Positions 1 through 11,471 of a stretch of DNA of 64,000 nucleotides are shown here, one piece after another (the stretch's first letter is position 1; each line of letters opens with the position of its first letter). The translations under genes and the position numbers were made by a program. The stretch comes from Escallonia rubra (Eukaryota > Streptophyta > Magnoliopsida > Escalloniales > Escalloniaceae), in the NCBI GenBank assembly GCA_033065855.1, contig JAVXUO010002007.1, positions 124,001 through 188,000 on the forward strand. Direction: 5' to 3'. A model generated the notes under the pieces. The model worked only from the letters and a program-made list of their open reading frames with translations. It was not told the DNA's origin and did no database searches.

Positions 1-1154
1 GAAAGTGGAATAGGAGAGAGAAAATGAGTTAGTGGAGTCTTAAATGTTGAGAGAGAGATAAAATAAAAAAAATGGGTCAAGAGAGAGAAAATGAGTTTAT
101 GGAGAATTAAATGTGAAGAGAGAAAAAAAAAAAAAAAAGTTTTAAAAGAGTAAATATGTAAAAATACCTACATAACTTTTCTTAATTTAGAAAATGAACA
201 ATTTTTGTTAGACATTTTAAAAAAAGAATATGATCAACTTATATGGGAGAGATGAAGTATATGTTAAGCAATATTTGCATACATCTTTATTATTGTCAAC
301 TGATTTGATAGTGACATCGTCTTTAAAGAAATAGTTAGGTGTATAGTCTTCAAAGCCTTTCTCCATTCACATACAAATTTATTTATACATTCCAACAATA
401 AATAATAGGACTGGGTTTGGCATGAAGTGCACTCACTTGGAGCAAGTTGTTAAAGCCTAATGCTACAACGAATGTAATCGTAAGGGAAAATGGACCAATG
501 ATGGACTTTTTATTTGTTATGTATGATATATATCATTTTTTATAACATTGCAAATGCAATGGATTAATTAAGTTTTATTTTTTCTAAATTTGTTCCTTTT
601 TACTAAAGAAAAAACTTCCCATAACACATATAAGGTAGATTTTAGAAGTAAAATAGGGTTAATCTCAAATTAGTACCTTAAAGTATCACTTTGATCAGTA
701 TTGCTTAAAGAACTTAACATTGTGCCTGAAGTCCATTTTTAAACAAATCAGCTGATGGACGGTGGAATCCTTTAAAAAGTCTAGGGTCTGACCATTACGA
801 TGTGTCAGTCTTTTTTCCTCAAGGTTTTGTTGGGTCATTCCCCGGAAGTGATAAAAATCAGATAAAAAGGAGAAAGAATGTACTGCATAAAATTGTGCTC
901 TCGCTCCTCTCAGCACTTTTTTACCAGACACAAAACAACACCTAAATTAAAGCAAGGCTTACTGATTCAATTGCAATACCGTTTGATTTTGACTTGATCT
1001 TTAAATTCATATTTGTCAAATAAACACTGACTATAATATTAAGGCTTTTCACCAGTTCTGTAAAATGATGCTTTGAGGGAGAGGAGATGGGAGTTACCGA
1101 TGAAACGATGAAATGAAGAGACTGAGAGATAGTAAGTTTGTAATAGTGGGCTAA
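1..1154. other. Tail of the repeat module and AT-rich spacer
   Basis: No gene is seen. Bases 1-230 are A/G-rich with repeated gagagag runs, and look like an old MITE or simple-sequence remnant. From about 250 to 660 the sequence matches the tails at 7740-7915, 16850-16985 and 31804-32100, sharing the landmark 'ggactgggt.tggcatgaag'. This is the segment that follows the LRR gene in each module, so the window probably opens just 3' of a further LRR copy outside it. The remainder matches 32100-32280 loosely. Short ORFs here have no recognisable product. Confidence 0.6.
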
Positions 1155-1163
1155 TATATTTTA

Positions 1164-2301
1164 GGGCTAATTACACATATGTTCCTGAAATTTGGGAGTA
1201 ATTACACTCAGGTCCACAAAGTTTCAAAATGTAACATTCCGTGACAAAAAGTGTTTCAAATGTATCACCCGTGTCCATCCGTTAGGGTTCCGTTAAAAAA
1301 ATGTATTTTTTGGCTTATGTCATCATCATGTATTTTTAAATTGACAATACTACCCTTATAGAATATTACAAATCATATTATGATATTTTTTTAATTACAA
1401 AAGCTTTCAATTTTTTTTAATGAAACTCTAATTTTCATCCCTTCCAACCCCTAACCCTAATTTTCATCCCTTCTAACCCCTAATTTAATCCATGCCGCCG
1501 CCGCCCCCTCCCCCAAATCCACGCCGCCGCCCCCTTCCCCAAATCCACGCCGCCGTCGCCCCCTCCCCTAAGACCCACGCCGACGTCCACAGTGATGGGT
1601 CAACTGTTACTGGCCCAGCGCCGCCTTTTGATAGCTGCAAGAATTTACAGACGGTGATGGTTGAGCTAAAGACCCACAGTGATGGGTCAACTGTTACTGG
1701 CCCAGCGCCGCCTTCATCGGCCGATTGGTCTTGTCGGCAACACAGCACACTACTACACATACGCAGTCAATACATGAACACACACTAACAAACACAAAGT
1801 CTCTGCCGCCGATCGCGTTGCAGCCGGCATATTTCGTTGACGTCCACCGGCGTGGAAGACGCTAGTCACTACCCCGCTGATCTACTCTCTCTCTTTCTCT
1901 GCTCTCTCTTTCTATTCTTTCTCCCCATGCCCACAAATTTGCCCCCAAACAGTCATGGCCATAAACCCACGGCCCCTTCACAGATTAACCCCCAAACCCA
2001 TTTACATACACCTACACAATTGCGGCATACACAGCCCGTTGGTACCACTACGGCAAACATGGCATTAATGGTATTAAAAATAAGATGAAGAGTATTGGAA
2101 TTAATGGAAGAAGATGAAATAATGGCATTGGAAAAAAATAAGGTTCTAACTCAGGGGCAATACAGTCTTTTCATTAAAATCGTTAAGATTTTTAGGGTTC
2201 CGTTTGTCGATGGACATAAGTGTTAGTGTGTTACATTTTGAAACTTTGTAGACATGAGTGTAATTACCCTCAAACCTCAGGGACATAGGTGTAATTAGTC
2301 T
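1164..2301. mobile_element. Non-autonomous Mutator-like (Pack-MULE-like) element
   Basis: The ends are inverted repeats of about 75 bp: the left end opens gggctaattacacatatgt and the reverse complement of the right end opens agactaattacacctatgt. A perfect 9-bp target duplication, tatatttta, lies at 1155-1163 and 2302-2310, the hallmark of the Mutator superfamily. No transposase is present. The interior from 1490 to 1860 is far richer in G+C than the surroundings, with CCGCC runs and a block around 'cagtgatgggtcaactgtta' present twice (about 1590-1627 and 1677-1714). Such a core in a MULE is typical of captured host DNA, but the source gene is not recognised. The ORF of about 98 codons through it is proline-rich and is not called as a gene. 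Confidence 0.88.
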
Positions 2302-2310
2302 TATATTTTA

Positions 2311-3777
2311 TATTTGTGTCCTTAGTTAATTACAATCTTAAGTTCAAATGACGGGTAATTAAGGAAAATTAATATGGACACTTGTCTTTTTCTAAATGAG
2401 TCTCAATGTAACACCAAAATTATGCTACACCAAACTATGTTTCCCTTAAGATGTGGTATAGATATATATTAGGAGCTTTGAGACTAAATCATGATCTTTA
2501 CAAGGTGTAATTCCAAGAGTCAGTGAATTAATCACCATAAATCAAAGCATGTCACTAGTACCGGTTTCACTAAAAATCTTTCAAGAAAAAATTGTCATGG
2601 AGTATTCGGACCTTTTCTACCGAAAGGAACAAAAGTAGATGCACATTTTTTTCCTTGATGAGCTTTCGAAGTGGACCTGACGCTAGTCTTTGTCATGCAC
2701 TTAAAGTTTACCAAACAGACTTCTCCCAACTCCCAACTTTACACTTCAACAATTTTGCTTCAAAAAATCTAGTCGTTAAAAATGATTTTTTTCTCCAAAG
2801 CCAATCAAATATTACTCGCCAGTTAAGCTACAAAAACTTAATTTGATTGGCAATATTGGAATCTTTGAGCTTGCAAATTGTTTGAGTTCTCGTCGTTACT
2901 TGGAAGCAGGATGGAACAGAGAGATTTCGTCCGCGAATGGCCCAAACGCCCAAAGAATCTCAACCCCATTAGACGACTTGGAAATATATTGTTAAAAGTC
3001 TCTGGCAGAATTTCCACTGAGTGTCTTGCCAGCACACTTGCAAACAAAAAGTCTCTCTCGTTTTGGAATCTCTCTCTCTCTCTCTCTCTCCCCCCACACA
3101 CACACACGAACACGTTATAGACCTTGAAAAATCTCTTTCATTCTCTTTCTGACCGGTGATTAGTGAATTAGGATAAGAGAAATTCTATATTTGCAAGTGA
3201 ACACTCGTACAGTCTTCGATTGGAAATATATATGGCGTCTCTAGTGTCTTCCTCTCTTATTTTTCTAACATTTGCCTAACTTTGAATAAACTGTGTTTAC
3301 CAAGCATCTCATATTTATACTAAGGGTGCAAATAGCCTTTTTAAGAGAAATGTCACAACCTTTAAATAATATTTTAACTGAAGTGACACAACTCTTGACA
3401 GAAGATATTTATTTCAAAGGGAGATTTGACACTTTCCAAATAGAATTCTCGACAGTCTTACAAGTGGACATGGTAAAATCATGTTACTATGTAGTTGTAG
3501 TGTTAATCATGTTATTTTGTGTTCCACAGTTTGTTTCTTAGTTTAGACTTTTGTTTTAAGTAGGCAACATGAGATTGCTTGGTCGTCTCTGCAGCTGATT
3601 AAGTGTAACTGCGCTTAATTAGAAAAAAGAAACGTAGAGCACAACATGGGGGCATCACAATTTTATTGAGAAACAAAATAAATCAACACTTATAATGTAT
3701 ATCCCAACATCCATGGGATATTTATTGTCGTTATGTGTATGCAGCGATGCACAAAGATGATCCAGATCTATACTCCT
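2311..3777. other. Spacer 3' of BBE copy A
   Basis: No gene is supported. There is a CT/CA simple repeat at about 3068-3110. From about 3540 to 3777 the sequence is the conserved 3' flank of the BBE genes and is closely repeated at 34740-35027. In module B this flank and the preceding spacer are missing. Confidence 0.55.
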
Positions 3778-5431
3778 TTATCCCTGCATCCATCGCCATA
3801 GCGAAACAGGAGGAATACTTTGCTCATTCCTGAAGAAATTACCAGGATCCACCATGGTTTTCACTTTAACCAACCTGTTGAAATTGTTCTTGAAGTACTT
3901 AAAGCCCCAAATGCTTGCTTGTGCATAGCTTGTGTTGCCTTGGTTGTTCACTCCAACATCCAGATCTCTGTAATTGATATAAGCAGCCCTTGGAAACTTG
4001 GAAACATAAGGAGCCATGTAACTGTAAAGCCTTCTTATCCAACTTATATGCCTTTCAGCTGCCACTTCCCCTTCTTCCTCCCAGTACACCAAATGCTGGA
4101 TTTTGTACAAATTTCCAGCTCTGTGTGGAAAAGGAAGTGCGTACTCCGAAATCTCATCCATCTTTCCACCATATGGACTCAAAATCATGACTGCAGCCTC
4201 TGCCTCATCTTCATAAAACATTTTCCATATGCCTTCAAGTCCGTTCTTCGATATAGGTTCCTTCACATAATCCGATTTGGCTTTGAAATATAATTGCCTC
4301 GCAAGAGGAGTCCTGTCCAACAAAACCTCAAGTGATTCTCCACGGGGGAAACCGGCAATATAGAGGACAGATTCTATCCAACTCATTTCCGTACAATCTT
4401 CTTTTCCTAACCCCAGCTCCGGGAAGCTTTCTTGCATCAACGAAAGAAGCCTATCTAGTACACCAAGAAACAAGGAGTGGAATGTCGCTTGTATTGTTTG
4501 CTCACCATCCCGCGTTGAATTCACTCTCGTTATAACGATTCCAATGAATAAATCTTCAGGAAATTTGCTGGCAACAGATTGCCATTTGTGAACAAGGTTG
4601 GTGGCATTTTGTTCCAAGGTTTTGTCGACGGTGAATACCGTCACCTCTTGTGGAACAGAAAGTAACTTTATTTTCCATTCGAGAATGACTCCAAAACTAG
4701 CACCTCCACCTCCTCTGATTGCCCAAAAAAGGTCTTCTCCCATGGATTTTCTATCGAGAATTTCACCATTTACATTGACCAAGCGAGCATCAATGACATT
4801 ATCAGCAGCAAGGCCATATTTTCTTAACATCATGCCATAACCTCCACCACTGAAGTGTCCACCAACACCAACAGTAGGACAAGTTCCGGCTGGAAAGCCA
4901 AGAACTTTACTCTTTTCGGCAATCCGATAATAAAGTTCGCCAACAGTTGAACCGGATTGAACCCACGCCGTGCGAGTTTCAGTGTTTACAGTGATAGACT
5001 TAAATTTGATCATGTCAAGTACGACAAATGGAAGCTCAGAAACATAGGAAAGACCCTCATAGTCGTGGCCACCACTTCGAACCCGAATCTGCAGGCCGTG
5101 TGCCACCACTTCGAACCCGAATCTGCAGGCCGTGTGTTCTGGAACATTTTATAACAGTAGAAATTTGGGATTCATGCGATGGAGTAACAATCACAGTAGG
5201 TTTCGGGGTGTCGGATGACGTGAACCGAAGGTTTTGTATGGAGAACTGCAAGATAGGCAGATAAGAAGGGTTGTTTGGGGTATATATGACTTGAGAGATG
5301 GAGGTGGAATTTTGAGAGTGGAGGGAAAGACATTGAAGAAAATCTTCATGGTTTTGAGCTGAGGCTGCCCATGAAGATGAGAAGAGAAGAACCAAAACAA
5401 ATGAAAGCCCTGAAGTACTTTGGATATTCAT
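3778..5431 (-). pseudogene. Berberine-bridge-enzyme-like oxidase, copy A (frameshifted)
   Basis: This is a secreted FAD-linked oxidase of the BBE-like family, a near-identical sister of the intact copies at 7943-9568 and 35028-36647. The start at 5431 (MNIQST) is chosen because a TATA box lies at 5477-5484 and a signal peptide follows directly. The frame runs through the signal peptide and first FAD-domain strands, then is broken by a 34-bp tandem duplication (5069-5102 repeated at 5103-5136). 34 is not a multiple of three, so the upstream frame ends soon after. Beyond it the remaining 440 or so codons are open and keep the flavin-linking His ([12 protein letters not shown]), the flavin-linking Cys ([12 protein letters not shown]) and the C-terminal BBE domain. 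The C-terminus is also altered by a short deletion and reads SLWRWMQG instead of RKKKGD. It is probably a recent pseudogene, since apart from these two changes it looks functional. Confidence 0.88.
5069..5136. repeat. 34-bp tandem duplication inside BBE copy A
   Basis: The unit starts ccaccacttcgaacccgaat and ends ccgtgtg. It occurs twice head to tail with no spacer (5069-5102, 5103-5136) and only once in copies B and C. It causes the frameshift of copy A and sits on the codons just before the flavin-linking histidine. Confidence 0.95.
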
Positions 5432-5476
5432 GTTAATTCGTGAAGTGGATGTGTACATTAGCTCTTTAGCTCCATC

Positions 5477-5494
5477 ATTTATAGTGCATGCATG
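5477..5494 (-). promoter_or_regulatory. TATA box and RY motif of BBE copy A
   Basis: On the minus strand CTATAAAT (5477-5484) lies about 45 bp before the chosen ATG. CATGCATG (487-494 of this kb, i.e. 5487-5494) lies just upstream of it. CATGCATG is the RY element known to bind B3 factors of the ABI3/FUS3/LEC2 group. The same arrangement occurs at copy B and, with one base changed, at copy C. Confidence 0.6.
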
Positions 5495-7479
5495 CCTAGG
5501 AATTGAAGATCAACCGAATGTGAACATTTGGGTTTGTGTTTGTGTTGTTTGAAAAGCTTTATCCAAGCATCCAGTTGGGTTGAAATTTCTAGACAGAGAA
5601 AATAGAAATTAAAGCTCTTCCTAATGCAGAGAGCAAATTCTCAAATGATCAGCTTTGCGGTCTCTTGCGGCCTCTCACAAGGCTCTGACATTTCAGAACT
5701 CGTGATGAATTCATTCAAAAGAGGAAATTTTCCACTCCAAAATTCATCTCACCTATCGGAAAATTCATCCTCGTCATTATCACTTTTCTTGTATCTGTTA
5801 CGTGGTTACATCGCAATCCTTAGTTCATTGCTGAGTTCATTCTTTATCTGTTTGAGTCGTTTAATTAGAGTAATTCGTAATTTAACATAATATCAGAGTT
5901 AGAATTTGTCAAGATTTACCGGGGTCTTGTGGTTTGCTATGCGAGAGGGACCCCTTTAATCAGATCGAGACTTGAGATCATCTTATATTCCACGCTACGC
6001 TTGAAAACAGGTATTAAAGTCTCACATTAACTATACATAATGATTGAAATCAGTTACATTTTCTGGATTTTCTTATTTCAGGGTAAGTTACTTATTTTTA
6101 GTTAACTCTACATATTTGGGTACACTTTCTGGTCTCTCATATAAAGAGGCAAATAATCTTCCTAGTTGACATACTGTGCAATTGTGGTGGGTGGGGCTGG
6201 AATGGTAGTTGACATCCAGGGAAGCTTTAATTTTTCTTGTTCAATGGTCTTGTATTAGTAAGAGTAAGAACATGCAAACGGGTGATCATGAATTGAATTC
6301 TTGAGCCATCTACCTTCAAAATGAGGCCACAAGTTTTTAGGAGAAAGTTGAACTGCAATATTATTGGCTCTTGTGATATGTTGAATGGACTGACCCAATT
6401 TTCGGTTCTAATTCACGCCATATTTAACGTTCCCTTGGTGCATTTTTCATCCCCCCCCCCCCCCTTTTTTTCAGTACCTTGTCTCTTTTTTCCTTAACTG
6501 ATTTTTCACGCATCAACATTTTTTTTTAGCTAAATTTTTTTTTGTTTTTCTATTTCACCTTCTTTGTTTTGTTTTTCCTTTTCAGCTTTTAAATACCCTA
6601 ATTAACTTTTTGCTTTGTTTTTCCCTCCGAGTTATCTCACCACGCTTTCATTTTCCAATGTGTAGATTTCGACTACGTTCATCTCTCAATGTTCATTTGC
6701 CATCAACAAGATTAAAAATATAGTAATTATCAGAAGAGTAGGATTGTTATTGGAATAATATATGGAAGGCGTAATCGGTAAAAAAAAATGATTTATAACA
6801 TTTGTATTTTTATAGGTAGTATAGATGTGATTCATTAATTAATCGTTCAGAATAGAAAATAACAAGTCCTTGTGATTTTATTGATGTAATTTTCATTTAA
6901 ATGTAACTATTATGCAAGCAAACTCATGTATGTTGTAAGACAAACCAAATAAATAAGTCTACATCTTCCATCGTCCAGCAGCTTCCAGTTTTCTTTGAAA
7001 AGGTAAAACATGAAAATTTTGGTCAATCAGAGGGCTTATTGACATTCCTTTCGGACTTATTCCAATGTATAGGAGCAGTGAGAAATAAATGTTAAACTTT
7101 TCTCCTTTCCTATTGTCAAAGGCTGTTTCCAATTTGGATGCAGCTAGCTTTTGCATTTTCGTCTAGTTTTATCCTTACCTCTCTCTCTCTCTCTTATTAG
7201 TGGATCATGATTCCGCTCTACATCAAAGAGTAGTATTTTTCAAACACTCCATTTAATAACTTAAATTTTTAATATGCTTTCAAAGTCAAACTGAACGATT
7301 TATGTATGACGGAAAGAGTAGTATTTTTCAAACACTCCATTTAAATAAAATATGTTTTAATAATCTATCATTTATATATATATTTTAATAACAAGTGTAC
7401 AAGGCAAATCCATATAAAGAAACCCTGTGAGACAAAGAAGAAACCTGTGAGAGTAAGCAATTGACCTGAGACCACCACC
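5495..7479. other. Head-to-head spacer of module A
   Basis: This 2-kb spacer between the divergent BBE and LRR promoters has no gene. It is shared with 9632-14998 and 36703-45022 and appears to be the least interrupted version of the spacer, so it is the best empty-site reference for insertions in B and C. It contains a C9-T run at about 6450, a CT repeat near 7180, a truncated right half of the Stowaway-like MITE of module B at about 7255-7335, and a short direct repeat 'gagtagtatttttcaaacac' at about 7228 and 7316. Confidence 0.6.
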
Positions 7480-7638
7480 ATGTCGATCACGATCAGCTCA
7501 CCACCACCTGAGAATTCTACTCTCAGCCAACCCAAACCTGAGATGTCGCAAACCCACCTCTGTTAGGTAATGCCAAACCGAAAAAGTTCACCATGTCAAT
7601 TTTTCAAGATGGCTTCCCCTCAAATCCCCACATGAAGA
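7480..7638 (+). pseudogene. 5' stub of the NLR-type LRR gene, module A
   Basis: The first 160 bases of the LRR gene found intact at 14999 and 45023 are recognisable, starting MSITISSPPPE. Relative to those genes it has lost about 18 bases encoding TTPSQ and carries a frameshift soon after, followed by a stop. The match ends near 7638, where it joins unrelated DNA. All the coiled-coil, winged-helix and LRR sequence is gone. The upstream leader (gacaaagaagaaacctgtga) is shared with both full copies, which shows that this was once a complete gene start. Confidence 0.85.
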
Positions 7639-7942
7639 AAAGAGTTTTTTAACCACATATCCTTGTATTAAACTTGGCTAGTTACTGGATCCGTGTATAA
7701 TGCAGGGGATAGAATAAAAATAAGTACTTTTAATAGTAAAAAGACATACTTCCTTATTGTTGCCAATTGATTTGATAGTATCCCTTCTTTAAAGAAATAG
7801 TTCGGTCCTTAGCCTTCAAAGCCTTCTTCATACAAAAAATTTTGTACATTCCAACAGTATATATATTAGGACTGGGTATGGCATGAAGTGCACTCACTTG
7901 GAGCAAGTTATTCAGATCTATACTCCTTTATCCCTGCATCCA
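7639..7942. other. Deletion junction between modules A and B
   Basis: The LRR stub runs into about 100 bp of unplaced sequence, then into the module tail (about 7740-7910), which jumps at 'gagcaagtta|ttcagatcta' straight to the BBE 3' end. In module A the same two points (about 450 and 3767) are some 3.3 kb apart, and in module C about 3.1 kb. Module B has therefore lost its 3' spacer by deletion. Confidence 0.65.
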
Positions 7943-9568
7943 TTAGTCCCCTTTCTTCTTTCGCCGTAGCGAAACAGGAGGAATACTTTGCTCATTCCTG
8001 AAGAAATTACCAGGATCCACCATGGTTTTCACTTTAACCAACCTGTTAAAATTTTTCTTGAAGTACTTAAAGCCCCAAATGCTTGCTTGTGCATAGCTTG
8101 TGTTGCCTTGGTTGTTCACTCCAACATCAAGATCTCTGTAATTAATATAAGCAGCCCTTGGAAGCTTGGAAACATAAGGAGCCATGTAACTGTAAAGCCT
8201 TCTTATCCAACTTATATGCCTTTCAGCTGCCACTTCCCCTTCTTCCTCCCAGTACACCGACTGCTGGATTTTGTACAAATTTCCAGCTCTGTGTGGGAAT
8301 GGAATTGCATACTCCGATATCTCATCCATCTTTCCACCATATGGAGTCATAATCATCTGCGCGGTCTCTGCCTCATCTTCGTAAAACATTTTCCATATGC
8401 CTTCAAGTCCGTTCTGCGATATAGGTTCCTTCACATAATCCGATTTAGCTTTGAAATATAGCCTCACAAGAGGAGTCCTGTCCAACAAAACCTCAAGTGA
8501 TTCTCCACGTGGGAAACCGGCAAAATAGAGGACAGATTCGATCCAACTCATTTCCGTACAGTCTTCTTTTGCTAACCCCAGCTCCGGGAAGCTTTCTTGC
8601 ATCAACGAAAGAAGCCTATCTTGTCCACCAAGAAACAAGGAGTTGAATGAAGCTTGTATTGTTTGCTGACCATCCCGCGTTGAATTCACCCTTCTTATAA
8701 AGTTTCTGATGAATAAATCTTCAGGAAACTTGCTGGCAACAGATTGCCATTTATGAACAAGGTTGGTGGCATTTTGTTCCAAGGTTTTGTCAACGGTGAA
8801 TACCGTCACGTCTTTTGGAACAGAAAGTAACTTTATTTTCCATTCGAGAATGACTCCAAAACTAGCACCTCCACCTCCTCTGATTGCCCAAAAAAGGTCT
8901 TCTCCCATGGATTTTCTATCGAGAATTTCACCATTTACATTGACCAAGCGTGCATCAATGACATTATCAGCAGCAAGGCCATATTTTCTTAACATCATGC
9001 CATAACCTCCACCACTGAAGTGTCCACCAACACCAACAGTAGGACAAACTCCGGCTGGAAAGCCAAGAACTTTACTCTTTTCGGCAATCCGATAATAAAG
9101 TTCGCCAACAGTTGAACCGGATTGAACCCACGCCGTGCGAGTTTCAGTGTCCACAGTGATAGACTTAAAGTTGATCATGTCAAGTACGACAAATGGAAGC
9201 TCGGAAACATAGGAAAGACCCTCATAGTCGTGGCCACCACTTCGAACCCGAATCTGCAGTTGCAGGCCGTGTGTTCTGGAACATTTTATAACAGTAGAAA
9301 TTTGGGATTCATGCGATGGAGTAACAATCACAGCAGGTTTCGGGGTGTCGGATGATGTGAACCGAAGGTTTTGTATGGAGAACTGCAAGATAGGTAGGTA
9401 AGAAGAGTTGTTTGGGGTATAAATGACTTGAGAGATGGAGGTGGAATTTTGAGAGTGGAGGGAAAGACATTGAAGAAAATCTTCATGATTTTGAGCTGAG
9501 GCTGCCCACGAAGATGAGAAGAGAAGAACCAAAACAAATGAAAGCCCTGAAGTACTTTGGGTTTTCAT
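7943..9568 (-). CDS. Berberine-bridge-enzyme-like FAD oxidase, copy B
   Basis: This is a secreted flavoprotein oxidase of the BBE-like family (FAD_binding_4 plus BBE domains), 541 residues, the usual length. The start at 9568 (MKTQST) is preferred to the in-frame ATG nine codons upstream because it begins the signal peptide (residues 1-25, cleaved after ASA) and suits the TATA box at 9614-9621. Bicovalent flavin attachment is predicted: His113 in [12 protein letters not shown] and Cys175 in [12 protein letters not shown]. The family disulphide cysteines lie in DFLQCL and VIKCSR. The residue after CPT is Val, with His five residues later; in characterised relatives this pairing allows reaction with O2, so an oxidase rather than a dehydrogenase is inferred. 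It carries an extra Leu-Gln pair (HGLQLQIRV) from a 6-bp duplication just before the flavin His. The substrate is unknown; relatives act on monolignols, oligosaccharides or alkaloid and cannabinoid precursors. No introns are seen. Confidence 0.9.
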   Translation of the reverse strand: MKTQSTSGLSFVLVLLFSSSWAASAQNHEDFLQCLSLHSQNSTSISQVIYTPNNSSYLPILQFSIQNLRFTSSDTPKPAVIVTPSHESQISTVIKCSRTHGLQLQIRVRSGGHDYEGLSYVSELPFVVLDMINFKSITVDTETRTAWVQSGSTVGELYYRIAEKSKVLGFPAGVCPTVGVGGHFSGGGYGMMLRKYGLAADNVIDARLVNVNGEILDRKSMGEDLFWAIRGGGGASFGVILEWKIKLLSVPKDVTVFTVDKTLEQNATNLVHKWQSVASKFPEDLFIRNFIRRVNSTRDGQQTIQASFNSLFLGGQDRLLSLMQESFPELGLAKEDCTEMSWIESVLYFAGFPRGESLEVLLDRTPLVRLYFKAKSDYVKEPISQNGLEGIWKMFYEDEAETAQMIMTPYGGKMDEISEYAIPFPHRAGNLYKIQQSVYWEEEGEVAAERHISWIRRLYSYMAPYVSKLPRAAYINYRDLDVGVNNQGNTSYAQASIWGFKYFKKNFNRLVKVKTMVDPGNFFRNEQSIPPVSLRRKKKGD

Positions 9569-9613
9569 GTTGATTCTTGAAGTGGATGCGTACATTAGCT
9601 CATTAGATCCATC

Positions 9614-9631
9614 ATTTATAGTGCATGCATG
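9614..9631 (-). promoter_or_regulatory. TATA box and RY motif of BBE copy B
   Basis: CTATAAAT on the minus strand (9614-9621) is followed upstream by CATGCATG (9624-9631). The layout matches copy A. About 150 bp further upstream a block with 'aaatgatcagctttgcg' is conserved in all three copies. Confidence 0.6.
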
Positions 9632-11471
9632 CCTAGGAATTGAAGATCAACCGAATGTGAACATTTGGGTTTGTGTTTCAATGTTGTTTGATAAGCTTTA
9701 TCGAGTTCTAAGACTATTATTCAAGCATCTAGTTGGGTTGAAATTTCTACACACAGAAAAATGAAAGCTGATCCTAATGCAGACAGGAGACTTCTCAAAT
9801 GATCAGCTTTGCGTCCTCTTGCGGCCCTCACAAGGCTCTGACATGTAAGAAGTCATTAATTCATTCAGAAGAGGAAATGGTCCACTCCAAATTCATATCA
9901 CTTATCAGAAAATTTATCCTCCTCATTGTCACTATTCTTGTATCTGTTACGTGGTTATATCACAGCCCTTAGTTGACTCTTAAGTTCATTCTTTATCGGT
10001 TTAAGTTTTTTATTAGAATAATCGGTAGCTTAACATAATGTCAGAGTTAGAATTTGTCAAGATTTGCGAGTGTCTTATAGTTTGCTTTGCGAGAGGGGCC
10101 TCTTCAATCAGATCGAGACTTGGGATCATTTTATATTTCACGCTACGCGTGAGAACGGGTGTTAAAGTCTCACATTGACTACATTTTTTTTTTGTACTTC
10201 TCACATTGACTATACATTTTTTTTTTTTGGTACTTCTCACATTGACTATACATGGTGATTAAAATCGGTTACTTATACTTGGTGGACTCCTCCTCCTCGT
10301 GGCATGCTCGCAACACTCTTCATCACGTGCAAGCCCTCGATTACATGTGGAAAGAAAGCACAATTAGAAACAAATCAAGGTGCACTTGCTACGACCTAAA
10401 GCTGACATACATTTTCTGGATTTTCTTATTTCTAGGAGAGTTACTTATTTTTAGTTACTTCTACATATTTGGGTACACTTTCTGGTCTGTCATATAAAGA
10501 GGCAAATAATCTTCCTAGTTGACGTAATGTGCAATTGTGGTGGGTGGGACTGGAATGGTAGTTGACATCCAGGAAAGCTTTAATTTTCTTGTTCAATGGT
10601 CTTGTATGCAAACAGGTGAATTGAATAAGGCCACAAGTTTTTAGGATAAAGTTGAACTACAATATTAGCTTGTCTGAGACTAGAAGAGGACATTTTTCTC
10701 TAAAAAGAAGAGGGATCTAGAGCTACAAGGTTTAATTTTATTTTCTTGAAAGAGTGGGAAAAACAAGCGTCATATGTGATTAAGTATCTTAATCATAAAT
10801 AACAGTAGTTCTGTTTATCTTCAAATAAGAAAGGTGCTATAACATAGATCTTTCAATTGAACTACGTTAAGAACTAAGAGTCGAGATAATGGAGCTGATC
10901 GATGTTACTCGCTTTTTTTGGCCTTGAGGTCTGAATGAAGTTATTTTTCTTGTATTTTTTACCATTGAACTCTTGGGTCTTTACGGAAACTAGCATGGAG
11001 CACATGCATTGCACGTGAATGTGGCCGAGAGTAATTTTTTAAGTCATGTCATTTGCTCTTGTGATCGGTTGAATAGACTGAACTAAATTTCAATTCTAAT
11101 TCGCGCCATATTTAACCTTCCCTTTCTTTTCCATTTTTTTTGGGTGCACTTTTCGTCCCTTTTTTTTCTTTTAACTGATTTTTCACGCTTCAATATTTTT
11201 TTAGCTATTGTTTTTTTTGTTGGCATATTTCAATTTCTTAGTTTTGTTTTTCCTTTTCAGCTTTTAAATACCTTAATTAACTCTTTGCTTTGTCTTTCCC
11301 TTCAAGTTAAAGGGCTTTTTTTTTTTTTTTTTCTCTCTTTCTCACCACACTTTCATTTCCCAACATGTAGATTTCGATTGCATTCATCACCCAATGTTCA
11401 TTTGACATCACCCGTATTACAAACAAAGTAATTATCAAAAGAATAGGTCTGTTATTGGAGTAATATATGGA
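9632..11471. other. Head-to-head spacer of module B, left part
   Basis: No gene is seen. It is homologous to 5495-6770 and 36703-39950. It contains a local triplication of 'tctcacattgactatacat' at about 10170-10255 (single in modules A and C), spaced by T-runs. Around 10990 it holds the intact, uninterrupted version of the site filled by the solo LTR in module C ('ggaaactag|catggagcac'). Confidence 0.6.

Noticed and set aside
3820-4293. Plus-strand ORF of 157 codons, repeated at 7988 and 35073
   Set aside because: Its conservation between modules only reflects the BBE gene on the other strand.
7480-7638. A short functional peptide gene at the LRR stub
   Set aside because: It stops after about 30 codons through a frameshift and lacks every domain of the parent gene.
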